Assembly (NCBI GenBank): GCA_964485815.1
Contig: CAZAJX010000005.1
Location: 1-64,000, forward strand
Direction of reading: 5' to 3'
Length of the DNA stretch: 64,000 nt
Source of the DNA: SFLA01 sp964485815
Lineage (GTDB): Bacteria > Bacillota > Clostridia > Oscillospirales > CAG-382
The notes under the pieces were generated by a model, which worked only from the letters and a program-made list of their open reading frames with translations, did no database searches and was not told the DNA's origin. Positions within the stretch are counted from its first letter, which is position 1, and each line of letters starts with the position of its first letter. The translations under genes and the position numbers were made by a program. Shown here one piece after another: positions 8,385 to 17,245 of this stretch.

Positions 8385-10043
8385 ATGAAACTTTCCCCTC
8401 TCCAGACTGTAAGATATCAGTACAACCCCAAGCTCCCCGGTATGCTCAGAAACGGTATTTCCGAAATCTGTGTTAAAAACGGCGGCGCTACCGAAAGCGT
8501 TGCGGATCAGGAAAAGATAAAAGCTCTGTTCCCCAACACCTACGGCAAAAACGAGATCACCTTTGAAAAGGGCGTAAACACCTCCGAATCCAAGAAGCAG
8601 GTTGTAGGCGTTATTCTTTCCGGCGGACAGGCTCCCGGCGGACATAACGTTATCTGCGGTCTTTACGACGCTTTGAAGGCTACCAACAAAGAAAACGTTC
8701 TTTACGGCTTCAAGGGCGGCCCCAGCGGTCTGCTTGAAGACAGCTACGTTATCTTTGACGATGAATATATTAACCAGTACCGCAACACCGGCGGTTTCGA
8801 TATTATCGGCTCCGGCAGAACCAAGCTTGAAACCGAAGAGCAGTTCGCAGTTGTTGCAGAAGTTTGCAAAAAGCACGGCATTAACGCTGTAGTTATTATC
8901 GGCGGCGACGATTCCAATACCAACGCGGCTGTTCTGGCAGAGTACTTTGCGGCACATAACACCGGTATTCAGGTTATCGGATGCCCCAAGACTATTGACG
9001 GCGACCTTAAGAACGAAGATATCGAATGCTCCTTCGGCTTTGATACCGCTACCAAGACTTATTCCGAAATTATCGGTAATATCGAGCGTGACGCTAACTC
9101 CGCAAAGAAATATTGGCACTTCGTAAAGGTTATGGGACGTTCCGCTTCCCACGTAGCTCTTGAGTGCGCTCTTCAGACCCGTCCCAACATCTGTCTTGTA
9201 GGTGAAGAGGTTGCCGCAAAGAAGATGTCTATGGCTCAGATCGCAGATTATATCGCAGATTCCGTTGCATACCGCGCTTCCAAGGGCTGGAACTTCGGTG
9301 TTGCTATCATTCCCGAAGGTATCGTTGAATTCGTTCCCGAATTCTCCGTTCTTATAGCAGAGATCAACGAGCTTCTCGCAGGCGAAAAGACCGAAGCGTT
9401 CAACGCACTTCCTACCTGGGAAGCAAAGTATGCGTTTATCGAAAACGGTCTTACCAAGGAATCTATGGCTGTTTTCGCAATTCTTCCCACTTCCATTCAG
9501 CAGCAGCTCTTCCTTGAGCGCGATCCTCACGGTAATGTTCAGGTTTCTCTTATCGAATCCGAAAAGCTGTTCTCCGCACTTGTAGCAGACAACCTTAAGG
9601 CTCGTAAGGCTGCAGGCACTTATAACGGTAAGTTCTCCGCACTTCACCACTTCCTCGGCTACGAAGGCCGTTGCGCATTCCCCTCTAACTTCGATGCAGA
9701 CTACTGCTATTCTCTCGGCTACAACGCATTTATGCTTATCCAGTACGGCTATACCGGATATCTTTCCAAGGTTTCCAACCTCAGCCGTCCCGCAGAGGAA
9801 TGGGTTGCAGGCGGTATGCCCATCACCAAGATGATGAATATCGAAAGAAGACACGGCGCAGACAAGCCCGTTATCCGCAAGGCTCTCGTTGAGCTTGACG
9901 GCGCTCCCTTCAAGTTCTTCGCTGAAAACAGAGAAGAATGGTCCAAGGATACCTGCTTCGTATATCCCGGCGCTATCCAGTACTTCGGTCCTTCCGAGGT
10001 TTGCGATACCACAACCGTAACCCTCGCTCTTGAACAGGCATAA
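8385..10043 (+). CDS. pfp: Pyrophosphate-dependent 6-phosphofructokinase
   Basis: Catalyses the reversible glycolytic step fructose-6-phosphate + PPi to fructose-1,6-bisphosphate + Pi. The N-terminal GGQAPGGHNVI phosphate loop, the GGDDSNTNA motif (second Asp marks PPi rather than ATP use) and the PKTIDGDLKN motif are all present. Length 552 fits the long PPi-PFK type, longer than the 320-residue ATP enzymes. Codon use is strongly biased, as in a highly expressed gene, which also explains a long spurious antisense frame. It is monocistronic, with a strong promoter and terminator. Confidence 0.95.
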   Translation: MKLSPLQTVRYQYNPKLPGMLRNGISEICVKNGGATESVADQEKIKALFPNTYGKNEITFEKGVNTSESKKQVVGVILSGGQAPGGHNVICGLYDALKATNKENVLYGFKGGPSGLLEDSYVIFDDEYINQYRNTGGFDIIGSGRTKLETEEQFAVVAEVCKKHGINAVVIIGGDDSNTNAAVLAEYFAAHNTGIQVIGCPKTIDGDLKNEDIECSFGFDTATKTYSEIIGNIERDANSAKKYWHFVKVMGRSASHVALECALQTRPNICLVGEEVAAKKMSMAQIADYIADSVAYRASKGWNFGVAIIPEGIVEFVPEFSVLIAEINELLAGEKTEAFNALPTWEAKYAFIENGLTKESMAVFAILPTSIQQQLFLERDPHGNVQVSLIESEKLFSALVADNLKARKAAGTYNGKFSALHHFLGYEGRCAFPSNFDADYCYSLGYNAFMLIQYGYTGYLSKVSNLSRPAEEWVAGGMPITKMMNIERRHGADKPVIRKALVELDGAPFKFFAENREEWSKDTCFVYPGAIQYFGPSEVCDTTTVTLALEQA

Positions 10044-10063
10044 AATTTTATAAACAACAAATT

Positions 10064-10090
10064 CACCCCGAGAAGCAATTTCTCGGGGTG
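10064..10090. terminator. Bidirectional hairpin terminator after pfp
   Basis: CACCCCGAGAA (10064-10074) pairs with TTCTCGGGGTG (10080-10090), with a T-rich flank on the plus strand. It also ends the convergent XRE gene. Confidence 0.85.
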
Positions 10091-10098
10091 TTTGTATA

Positions 10099-11265
10099 CT
10101 ACTCAAAGCATATCGCGTATTTTTTGTTCTTGCGTAATTCGTTTTTGAAATCTTCAGGCATGTGTTTAACCTCTTTTTGCCAAAAGTTTTCTCCGAGGGG
10201 ACGCAAAGTGTCTTTTTCTATGGGTTTTAAGTGTGATACCAGCGGTGCGGAATAGGAGTATTCGTACTCTTCGGAAATTTGCTCGTACTTTTTGTAATGC
10301 TCAAATCCTTTGTCGAAATATTCGAGCGCCTTTTCAAAATTCTTTGCTATATATGATTCGTAATCAGCCAAATTCATATACAGATTTCCTATATTTTGAT
10401 GATATTCGCCGCATCTGCCGTCTTCGAAAATAGCTTCAAACAGTTTTATCAGCGCCGATTTCATTTTCGGTCTGAAATCCGAAGTGTAAAGGCTTGTTTT
10501 TGAAGCCTGAGCGTTTGAAACCGCTATGCCCAGTTCACAAAGCAATATCATAACCCGCTCGGCTTGATACCGCATCATTTCTTCGCCGGCAGCTGTGTTC
10601 GGCATTAGCATTTCCTTGCCGATGGCGATGGAACTTTGCGCTTCTGCCAACTCCTTTGCCTCCTTATATTTTCCCATTTCCATATAAAGCGAGGTCATTA
10701 GGCATATTGCTGTTTCTCGATCCTTTGGAGAAGGATTCGATTTTAACAGCTTTTCGAACGCCGATATTGATTCTTGCCAGTATGGATTTTGTGAATGGTA
10801 TTCGGTATCATAACGTAAAATGCCGGATTCGCTTTTGTAATCGGTTTTCATACCGTATTTGTTGAAACCCCACGAGTAAAGCGTGTTTGCAAGCCGTAAA
10901 AGTATTCTCGGCTCATTGGGAAATTCATCAGCGGCAGTACGAAGCATATCAATACAGTTCTCAACTTCTTCCGATATACTTCCCTGATAATAGTGAAAGC
11001 CTTGGTTCGCTATAACCTTATCGGCTTTATCCAAAATGCTTTTTATTTTTTCTTCTCTGTCGGAATTGTATCCGAACAATTCGTCTATGGAAATGTGAAA
11101 ATAATTGGCAATGGCAGGCAGCATTTCCATATCGGGGTACCCGCCGTTTGATTCCCAGCGGGAGATAGCTTGGGATGTTACTCCCAACGCTTCCGCGAGG
11201 TTTTCCTGCGTGCGTCCGTCCCGCTTGCGAAGTTCACGTATTTTTTGTCCTAAATTAAGCTGCAT
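10099..11265 (-). CDS. XRE-family transcriptional regulator with TPR-like C-terminus
   Basis: 388 residues from the ATG at 11265, which has GGAGG just upstream; an earlier in-frame start at 11292 lacks a ribosome site. The N-terminal 60 residues are an HTH_3 domain (GQKIRELRKRDGRTQENLAEALGVTSQAISRW, split here as GQKIRELRKRDGRT then QENLAEALGVTSQAISRW). The rest is all helical with aromatic repeats, resembling TPRs, as in peptide- or protein-sensing XRE regulators. No enzymatic motif is seen. Its target is unknown; autoregulation is plausible. Confidence 0.85.
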   Translation of the reverse strand: MQLNLGQKIRELRKRDGRTQENLAEALGVTSQAISRWESNGGYPDMEMLPAIANYFHISIDELFGYNSDREEKIKSILDKADKVIANQGFHYYQGSISEEVENCIDMLRTAADEFPNEPRILLRLANTLYSWGFNKYGMKTDYKSESGILRYDTEYHSQNPYWQESISAFEKLLKSNPSPKDRETAICLMTSLYMEMGKYKEAKELAEAQSSIAIGKEMLMPNTAAGEEMMRYQAERVMILLCELGIAVSNAQASKTSLYTSDFRPKMKSALIKLFEAIFEDGRCGEYHQNIGNLYMNLADYESYIAKNFEKALEYFDKGFEHYKKYEQISEEYEYSYSAPLVSHLKPIEKDTLRPLGENFWQKEVKHMPEDFKNELRKNKKYAICFE

Positions 11266-11304
11266 AAAAGCACCTCCAAATGTTGTTATCACCGGTGTAG
11301 CTTT

Positions 11305-11332
11305 ATTATAACAGATATTTTCACAAAAACAA
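11305..11332 (-). promoter_or_regulatory. Promoter of the XRE gene at 11265
   Basis: Minus strand: TTGTTT (11332-11327), 16-nt spacer, TATAAT (11310-11305). Confidence 0.6.
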
Positions 11333-11400
11333 TTATCAATTCCTTGTTACAGACTAAACAAACCGTTGAGTTTTTCGAATATTCACAGTGCTTTGGATTA

Positions 11401-11429
11401 TTGACTTTTAAAAAAGCACATGTTATATT
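11401..11429 (+). promoter_or_regulatory. Promoter of the small membrane gene
   Basis: TTGACT (11401-11406), 17-nt spacer, TATATT (11424-11429); AAAAGGAG follows 7 nt before the ATG at 11465. Confidence 0.75.
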
Positions 11430-11464
11430 AAAGACAGTAATACAATATAGAAAAGGAGCATTTT

Positions 11465-11719
11465 ATGAAGAATCGCGCCGGGATTGATGTTTTTATTAAA
11501 ATCGTGCAAATGCTATCGCTTTTTGCAATTATTGTTTTTGCATCTCTGGGTATTTTCTGCGATTGGCAGCCTTCCTCAAGTATTACGTTCCCCGTTGTCG
11601 GTATTTCTTTGTTGTGTAATGCATACAACTTATGGGGCACGGAGCGTAAGCTCGCATACTGTTCCTTGGCGGTAGCCGTATGTGCTTTTGTCACTTTTGT
11701 TGTTTTTCTTTTTATATAA
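11465..11719 (+). CDS. Small membrane protein (84 aa)
   Basis: Three predicted membrane helices (about 12-32, 37-54 and 62-84) with short charged links account for nearly the whole protein. I do not recognise the family. The strong promoter, ribosome site AAAAGGAG and downstream terminator make it a real gene rather than a chance frame. It stands divergent from the XRE regulator at 11265, which is a candidate controller. Confidence 0.75.
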   Translation: MKNRAGIDVFIKIVQMLSLFAIIVFASLGIFCDWQPSSSITFPVVGISLLCNAYNLWGTERKLAYCSLAVAVCAFVTFVVFLFI

Positions 11720-11747
11720 TTATACATACCAAATATTAAATTAAAAT

Positions 11748-11778
11748 CCCGTTTGCATTTGAAGACAAACGGGGTTTT
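11748..11778. terminator. Bidirectional hairpin terminator
   Basis: CCCGTTTG (11748-11755) pairs with CAAACGGG (11766-11773), with GTTTT on the plus strand and ATTTTAATTT on the minus strand. It ends both the 11465 gene and the DHHW gene. Confidence 0.85.
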
Positions 11779-11795
11779 GACATTTATAGATTTTA

Positions 11796-13091
11796 TTATT
11801 GTCCGATAAGCTTTAAATAGTAGTTGCAATATGCATCGTTGTTGGAGGTGGATGCGGTGGCAAAGAGAATGATATCGTCAACTCCTTCATTTTTTACCAG
11901 AGGTCGTATGTCAATTTCAATATGTCTGGGATCGATAACGATTATCTTTCCGTAATGTTCGATAAGGAAAGGAACGAATGCGTTACCCGAGGATTCCTTG
12001 ATAACCAGTGCGACCTTATCGGGATCGTTTTCAGGAACTACTATCTCTGCATAAGGCTGGTCGCCGATAAGGAAGCAGGAATAGGTTTCTATATACGCAT
12101 GCACGCAGGTATCGTACTGTCCTTTTATGTTTTTCTCGGCATCGTAATAAACCGTATAAGTGTGTTCCTTGCGGGGCATATATGCATGCACGGTGTCATA
12201 GAACGTATTTACGCGCTCGTCCTGCGCATAGATGTTGGTAAGACCGATAAATTCGGTAGTAAGTACACGGTCTTCAAAAGCGGAAAGAGGAGTAGGAGTA
12301 AGACCTATGGACTTTGCGTATTCGCAGTAAGTGTAATATGCGCCCAGCTGTGTCCAATGGAAATCACTCTTGAAAAACAGATATTCGCCTCTGTGCTTTT
12401 CGAAGGTGCTCCTCAGGTTGATATAGTTTACGTCGCCGTACATAACGGATGCCATATCGTCCAGCACCTTGCCTTGGTCGTTAAGCATCGCCTGCACATA
12501 CGGGTTTTTGATATTTATGGAATTTGCGGGGTGGTTGATTACCGTTATGCGTACATCGGGAAAGGTCTGGGCGTATTTTACGTATGCATCCGCATATCTT
12601 TGGGAAACACGCTTGTTGAAATATGCCTGTGAATACGCAGCGCCGTCATACAAGAGATAACCTGAATCAATAAACTCCGCATCTCCTGCATCGGTGTATA
12701 TTTCCTCGGGTACAGAAGATTCCTCGGGCTCCGATATTTCTTCAGGCTCTGATGTTTCTTCAGGCCTGGAAGTTTCCGCAGGCTTTGAGGATTCATCCGG
12801 CTTTGATTGCTCGGGTTCCGCTTGGGAAACGGTTTGGGAAACTTCCGTTACGGATTCTTCGCTTATTTCATTTAAATTTTCGCTGTTTTCCGCGCTTGCT
12901 TCAAAAACGTTGCTTTCGGTTTGCATATTGCTTTCATCACTTTCGTCTGTTGTTATGCTGTTTTCGGAAACGGCGCTTTCATTTTTGCTGCCAGAAGCAT
13001 CGGATATTTCGTTTGCCGAATTTTGAACGCATCCGAAAAGCACCGCAAAAGTAAATATTGATAAAAATAAAAACAACAAGCACTTTTTCAT
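11796..13091 (-). CDS. DHHW-family lipoprotein, variant copy
   Basis: 431 residues from the ATG at 13091 (GAGGAG upstream). A signal peptide ends in a lipobox (AVLFGC), then about 110 residues of Ser/Glu/Pro-rich linker, with repeated SEPEE-like units, and a 300-residue DHHW/SGNH-like domain related to AlgX/DltD. That fold often modifies cell-wall or exported polymers. Compared with the second copy at 47659-48894, the signature RSDHHW is KSDFHW here, and the later KDSYAN is KESSGN, so two conserved residues have changed. The C-terminal IDPRHI block is kept. The enzyme may have altered or lost activity. Confidence 0.8.
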   Translation of the reverse strand: MKKCLLFLFLSIFTFAVLFGCVQNSANEISDASGSKNESAVSENSITTDESDESNMQTESNVFEASAENSENLNEISEESVTEVSQTVSQAEPEQSKPDESSKPAETSRPEETSEPEEISEPEESSVPEEIYTDAGDAEFIDSGYLLYDGAAYSQAYFNKRVSQRYADAYVKYAQTFPDVRITVINHPANSINIKNPYVQAMLNDQGKVLDDMASVMYGDVNYINLRSTFEKHRGEYLFFKSDFHWTQLGAYYTYCEYAKSIGLTPTPLSAFEDRVLTTEFIGLTNIYAQDERVNTFYDTVHAYMPRKEHTYTVYYDAEKNIKGQYDTCVHAYIETYSCFLIGDQPYAEIVVPENDPDKVALVIKESSGNAFVPFLIEHYGKIIVIDPRHIEIDIRPLVKNEGVDDIILFATASTSNNDAYCNYYLKLIGQ

Positions 13092-13128
13092 GTTTTTACT
13101 CCTCATATTCAAGGGTTTGAGTACTGAC

Positions 13129-13157
13129 AGTTTACCATAGTTTATTTGCGTTGTCAA
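13129..13157 (-). promoter_or_regulatory. Promoter of the DHHW gene at 13091
   Basis: Minus strand: TTGACA (13157-13152), 17-nt spacer, TAAACT (13134-13129). Confidence 0.75.
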
Positions 13158-13191
13158 TGCACGGCGCGGGAGATGTGTATAACTCCCCGGT

Positions 13192-13722
13192 TTATTCTGC
13201 ATAATGAACGAGTTCGTCCAATTCTTTGCGTTTTTTCGGTCTGAGTTTGTCGTCATCTGCGGGGTATCCTAAGGTAATAACCAATCTTACTGCGCCGTCA
13301 AGACCGCATATCTCCCGTATTTTCATATCGTCAAGCCAGCCGAGAATGCAGGTGCCCAAGCCCTGATCTGCGGCTTCTGCTGTGATATATGCCGAGAGTA
13401 TGCCTATATCTATGGAACGGTAATCGTTGCCCTTTACCTTTGCGCCCAGTGCGGCGGAGGCGACGTAAGGCTTTTCGGAAATGACCAGCATAACAGGTGC
13501 GTCTGCGGCGAATTTGTTCATTCCCATTCCCGTAACAGCCTTTGCCACACGGCAGGCGGAATCGCCTTTGCAAACGGTAATATGGTACGGCTGACCGTTG
13601 CAAGCGGAGGGTGAAAGACGTGCGGAGGCGAGGATGGCGTCCAGCTTTTCTGTTTCCACTTCCCTGCTCGGATCATAATTTCTGCAGGACTGTCGTGTTT
13701 TGGCGATTTCGGTAAAATTCAT
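13192..13722 (-). CDS. Nitroreductase-family flavoprotein
   Basis: 176 residues from the ATG at 13722, with GGAGGAAG upstream. It has the FMN-binding start TRQSCRNYDPSREV, the RLSPSACNGQPYH stretch, and the GLGTCILGWLDD and LVITLGYPA blocks of small nitroreductases. These cytosolic FMN enzymes use NAD(P)H to reduce nitro compounds or quinones. The substrate cannot be inferred. It lies upstream of the DHHW gene on the same strand, but that gene has its own promoter. Confidence 0.9.
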   Translation of the reverse strand: MNFTEIAKTRQSCRNYDPSREVETEKLDAILASARLSPSACNGQPYHITVCKGDSACRVAKAVTGMGMNKFAADAPVMLVISEKPYVASAALGAKVKGNDYRSIDIGILSAYITAEAADQGLGTCILGWLDDMKIREICGLDGAVRLVITLGYPADDDKLRPKKRKELDELVHYAE

Positions 13723-13750
13723 AGGCTTCCTCCACGGGACATTTTTTATT

Positions 13751-13779
13751 ATTATACCACGGGGTACACCTGTTTTCAA
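13751..13779 (-). promoter_or_regulatory. Promoter of the nitroreductase gene
   Basis: Minus strand: TTGAAA (13779-13774), 17-nt spacer, TATAAT (13756-13751). Confidence 0.75.
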
Positions 13780-13792
13780 TGAAAAGTTAATA

Positions 13793-13821
13793 TTGCAAAA
13801 GCGAAAAAGCTTTGATATAAT
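13793..13821 (+). promoter_or_regulatory. Promoter of the 13861 lipoprotein gene
   Basis: TTGCAA (13793-13798), 17-nt spacer, TATAAT (13816-13821). It lies only 14 nt from the divergent nitroreductase promoter, so their control may interact. Confidence 0.75.
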
Positions 13822-13860
13822 AAAAATAGTTTTAAAAATACATAAAAAGTGGGGTTTGTT

Positions 13861-15528
13861 ATGAGCTTTAAAAGAATATGCGTGCTTGTGCTTGCGTTTT
13901 TAATGTGTATGGGAGTTTTGGTATCCTGCACGGAAAACGAAACGAGCAACGATGAATCGGTACAAAACGAAAGCGTTCCCGAAGAGGAGAGTAAAGAAAC
14001 CATGCCCGAATACTGGGGATTTAACGATTACAAAACGACAGAAATAACAGGCGCGCCCGAGGAGATCAAGTCTTATGAAACCACGGTTACCAAGGTAAGC
14101 GACAGCAAGTACGCTATGAGCTGCCAGACCGAGGCGGGCAAGCTGACCATAACTCTGGAAGAAAGACCCTGGGGCTGCTTTAACCTTTGGTCCTGGAACC
14201 TTGTGGATAACGACGGAAAGACTCACACTTTCGCTGTGGGCGCAACGGATTTTGAATACGTACATATTCCCACCACACCCAAGGGAACTAACGTATGGTC
14301 GGGCGGAAACCACGGAAACGAAGCCTTTTTATCCATTGATTTTTACAACGCCGAAACCGGCGAAAAGCTTGAGCTTGAAAAAGGAAAGGCTGTAACCGTA
14401 AACTCTCTCCACGTTATCGAAAAGACAAAGCTGCTTTGGTTCCCCGATGACAACAGCGACAGTATCGGCGATTACAACAACAAAAATATGTCCTATACCG
14501 ACGATGACGTTTACTGCGAAATGACCAGAAAGTACACCTTTACCGGTCCGCAGATAAAGCTGAATTGCGATTATAAATACGTAAAGGACGTATCTCACAG
14601 CCGTTCTTACACCTGTATGTTCCCTATCAATAAAAAATACGGTCTTTGGTGCGAGATGTACGATAACAGCGGCAAGCTATTGAGAACAATAGAGACGCTC
14701 AAGGTAGGCGCGGCAGACTATTCCGGCCCCTCCAATTCCGGTAATGCGGCTACACGAGCAGTAATTTACGGGTACGCCGACCCCAGATATCAATTTGACG
14801 TAAGAGTTACCACGTACGAGGATTCTCTGGATAAATGTCAGGGTGATTACAAGACTGCATACTGGGATATGAATACCACGGATAACAAGCTTTATTTCAC
14901 CAAGTTCTCCAATTCCGCAAAGAGAACCTTAGAAGCGGGAACTGAATTCCACACCGAATGCTTCTGGCTGTTCAAATACGTTGAGGATGCGGTAGCGCCC
15001 GAGATAAGCGAGCCGGAACCTACAATTCCCGACGAGGCGGAGCCTGTGGGAACTTTAGTTTCGGGCGGTAAAGAATATACCCTTTCCGGTCTTTTGGGAA
15101 CGGGATACGGCAACTACACGGCAAAGCTTACCGACGGAAAATATACCTCTACCCTTACATACGATAATAACTGGTTTTCATTCTTTAACAGCGCTTCTCT
15201 TACTCCCGAGGAGCTGAACACCGAAGACGGTATCGGCTGGCTTATAATAGATCTGGGCAAGGAAACGGATATTTCCTTCCTGCGCGCCCACATCTGTAAC
15301 GGCGGTACTGCGGGAATCAACGCGCCTCACAGTGCCACAGTTTCCGTATCGAGCGACGGCGAAACGTTTACCGACGTTGCATCCCTCCCCATTTCCACCG
15401 ATGCAAGCGCCATCTACTGGACTCACGCCGAAACCGAGGGTGTAACAGGCAGATATGTAAAATTCACCTTCAAGCCCAACGGATTGTTCGTTTTCCTTAA
15501 CGAAGTTGAGGTCTACGAGGCTGAATAA
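13861..15528 (+). CDS. Secreted lipoprotein with C-terminal F5/8-type (discoidin-like) domain
   Basis: 555 residues. I prefer the ATG at 13861; a GTG at 13849 is possible. The signal peptide ends at a lipobox (GVLVSC). An acidic Ser/Glu linker is followed by a 340-residue domain I do not recognise, rich in aromatic beta strands (WGCFNLWSWNL, TNVWSGGNHGNE). A proline-rich hinge (about 375-395) leads to a 150-residue discoidin-like module ending GRYVKFTFKPNG...LNEVEVYE, typical of carbohydrate binding. It probably acts on or binds surface or dietary polysaccharide. It has its own promoter and terminator. Confidence 0.8.
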   Translation: MSFKRICVLVLAFLMCMGVLVSCTENETSNDESVQNESVPEEESKETMPEYWGFNDYKTTEITGAPEEIKSYETTVTKVSDSKYAMSCQTEAGKLTITLEERPWGCFNLWSWNLVDNDGKTHTFAVGATDFEYVHIPTTPKGTNVWSGGNHGNEAFLSIDFYNAETGEKLELEKGKAVTVNSLHVIEKTKLLWFPDDNSDSIGDYNNKNMSYTDDDVYCEMTRKYTFTGPQIKLNCDYKYVKDVSHSRSYTCMFPINKKYGLWCEMYDNSGKLLRTIETLKVGAADYSGPSNSGNAATRAVIYGYADPRYQFDVRVTTYEDSLDKCQGDYKTAYWDMNTTDNKLYFTKFSNSAKRTLEAGTEFHTECFWLFKYVEDAVAPEISEPEPTIPDEAEPVGTLVSGGKEYTLSGLLGTGYGNYTAKLTDGKYTSTLTYDNNWFSFFNSASLTPEELNTEDGIGWLIIDLGKETDISFLRAHICNGGTAGINAPHSATVSVSSDGETFTDVASLPISTDASAIYWTHAETEGVTGRYVKFTFKPNGLFVFLNEVEVYEAE

Positions 15529-15540
15529 TTAACCAAAATT

Positions 15541-15582
15541 CAAAACGCCATCGTTATTCGATGGCGTTTCGATGGCGTTTTT
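15541..15582 (+). terminator. Terminator with duplicated 3' arm
   Basis: AAAACGCCATCG (15542-15553) can pair with CGATGGCGTTT at 15559-15569 or with a second tandem copy CGATGGCGTTTTT at 15570-15582. The second copy carries the T-run. Confidence 0.8.
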
Positions 15583-15639
15583 GAATATTAAACCGGTTCT
15601 CCGAATAAACTTATATAAATAATTTTAAACGGAGGAAAA

Positions 15640-16170
15640 ATGAAACCAATACCTTGGAAATGGTCTGTTTTAGGTTTTTTCTTTGTGGGCGCGGCAGGCG
15701 TGCTGCTTCATTATCTGTACGATATTACAAACGGAAATTATATTGCCGCAATATTTTCGGGAGTGAACGAATCCACATGGGAGCATATGAAGCTTATGTT
15801 TTTCCCGCTGTTTGTATTTGCGCTGATACAAAGCCGGTATTTTAAGGGATACGGTAATTTTTGGTGTGTAAAGCTTTTGGGCATAATAACGGGTGTTTTT
15901 CTTATTCCCGTGCTGTTTTACACTATAAACGGCGTGTTCGGCAAAACGCCCGATTGGGTGAATATAAATATTTTCTTTGTTTGTACCGCGGCTGCGTTTG
16001 TTTTGGAAGCGATTATGTTTAAAAGAAACGCTTTCTCCTGCGCAAGCCCTCGGGTTTCCGTTGCCGTGCTGGCGGTATTTGCCGTATTGTTTGCGGTCTT
16101 TACGTTTTCACCGCCCCGCATACCCTTGTTTAAAGACCCCGTTACCGATGAATACGGAATAATTAAATAA
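15640..16170 (+). CDS. DUF6512-like membrane protein
   Basis: 176 residues, starting at an ATG preceded by GGAGG. About five membrane helices. The conserved-looking segment SGVNESTWEHMKLMFFPL between helices 1 and 2 matches what I recall of DUF6512, a family of unknown function in Clostridia. A second signature, FFVCTAAAFVLEAIMF, lies in helix 5. No catalytic motif is visible. No clear promoter was found between the preceding terminator and the gene. Confidence 0.7.
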   Translation: MKPIPWKWSVLGFFFVGAAGVLLHYLYDITNGNYIAAIFSGVNESTWEHMKLMFFPLFVFALIQSRYFKGYGNFWCVKLLGIITGVFLIPVLFYTINGVFGKTPDWVNINIFFVCTAAAFVLEAIMFKRNAFSCASPRVSVAVLAVFAVLFAVFTFSPPRIPLFKDPVTDEYGIIK

Positions 16171-16208
16171 AGTGCGGGCAGAGTGGGACAAAGGCAGGTG
16201 TTTTTTAC

Positions 16209-16253
16209 GAAAAGCGAGCGTAGGCGTAGTAATCTACGGTAGTCGAGCTTTTC
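16209..16253. repeat. Imperfect inverted repeat (REP-like hairpin)
   Basis: GAAAAGC (16209-16215) pairs with GCTTTTC (16247-16253), and a central CGTAG-TAAT-CTACG forms a second stem, with small mismatches between. It lies in the 255-nt gap 16171-16425, which otherwise holds only the terminator at 16302. It could be a dispersed genomic repeat, but only one copy is in the window. Confidence 0.5.
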
Positions 16254-16301
16254 CTGAAAGCGCTTGAAAAATAAGTATTTTTCATTCCTCATATAAAAAA
16301 C

Positions 16302-16336
16302 AAAGTATGCTTTAATTTTGAAAAGCATACTTTTTT
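16302..16336. terminator. Bidirectional hairpin terminator
   Basis: AAAGTATGCTTT (16302-16313) pairs with AAAAGCATACTTT (16321-16333), with a T-run on the plus strand. It separates the convergent 15640 and XRE genes. Confidence 0.75.
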
Positions 16337-16425
16337 CTTTTGGCTATTCTTTTTTGTTCTTTTCAAGCACGTAAAGACCGACTTTGTCTTTGCTTTGAGG
16401 AGAAGCGTGGGCGGGAACGCCGTTT

Positions 16426-17049
16426 TCATTTGCGTTCGCCGGTGATAATATATCTTATATTCTCCGTTATTTCATCTTCCTTTGGATTTGACGCAATTAT
16501 GGGAAAAACAACTTCTCTGCTTTCTCTCGTGTGAGGCAGTTTCCCCGCCGATTCAAGGGCTTGCGAGAGGTGGTTGTTCTGCAAATACAAAAAACACAGT
16601 ACTGCCCGCATAGTAGCTTTTTGCTTTTCATTTTGAGATAACAAAAGTCCTTTTTCGGTAAACGCTATGGCTAAAGCGGTATCGCCCTTTAACGCAAGCA
16701 CACCCGCAAGACCCAACAGCATTTCCGCGTCATTGGGATACGTGCACAAGGCATCACGGTACACCTTTTCCGCATCCTCCAACCGGTCGGTTTTCATAAA
16801 TATATTTGCTTTATCGTGAATATTGTATTTTGTATCTACCGCCCTTATAGTATCCATCCCCATAAGGAGATCTATGCTTGTTTCAAAAACGTTTGCCAGG
16901 GCGGGCAGCAGCGTGATATCGGGATACGTTTCGCCCCGCTCCCATTTGGAAACGCTTTGCGGCGTTATATTCAAATAGTCCGCCACGTCCTCCTGAGTAA
17001 GGTTTTTTTGAATTCTGAATTTTCTTAAATTTTCTGCAAGATACAACAT
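16426..17049 (-). CDS. XRE-family regulator with TPR-like C-terminus
   Basis: About 207 residues from the ATG at 17049; a GTG at 17058 is the alternative. HTH_3 domain at residues 4-60 (LRKFRIQKNLTQEDVADYL, then TPQSVSKWERGETYPD). The C-terminal 140 residues contain two to three TPR-like repeats (AEKVYRDALCTYPNDAEMLL, ALAIAFTEKGLLLSQ). It is divergent from the RDD gene that precedes the nucleic-acid import operon. Two palindromes lie around its promoter, so autoregulation is likely. Control of the 17.3-27.5 kb operon is possible but unproven. Confidence 0.85.
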   Translation of the reverse strand: MLYLAENLRKFRIQKNLTQEDVADYLNITPQSVSKWERGETYPDITLLPALANVFETSIDLLMGMDTIRAVDTKYNIHDKANIFMKTDRLEDAEKVYRDALCTYPNDAEMLLGLAGVLALKGDTALAIAFTEKGLLLSQNEKQKATMRAVLCFLYLQNNHLSQALESAGKLPHTRESREVVFPIIASNPKEDEITENIRYIITGERK

Positions 17050-17076
17050 AAAACACACCGTTCCGTACGTAAAATT

Positions 17077-17143
17077 CAGCCGTTAAGCGGCTGTAGCTCA
17101 ATTATACCTTAAGCGGACGCCCAAAGCAATAACCCATTGCTTT
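17077..17143 (-). promoter_or_regulatory. XRE promoter with two perfect palindromes
   Basis: Minus strand: TTGCTT (17129-17124), 17-nt spacer, TATAAT (17106-17101). AAAGCAAT-N5-ATTGCTTT (17123-17143) covers the -35 box. CAGCCG-N5-CGGCTG (17077-17093) lies in the transcribed leader. They could be an operator and an RNA hairpin. The 17050-17311 gap also holds a GGGTGAA/TTCACCC pair (17161-17197). Confidence 0.55.
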
Positions 17144-17245
17144 AATCCGATTCGCCCATAGGGTGAACATAATGTTTATATTTGTGCTTTTTCACCCCGA
17201 AATGTACCGAAAACAAAGGAGTAAACAGTAAAAAAATGTTGTGTT

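Noticed and set aside
8172..10106. 644-residue open frame antisense to pfp
   Set aside because: The plus strand carries all PPi-PFK motifs, a promoter and a ribosome site. The antisense product is Cys/Gly/Val-rich with no recognised motif and arises from the biased codon use of pfp.
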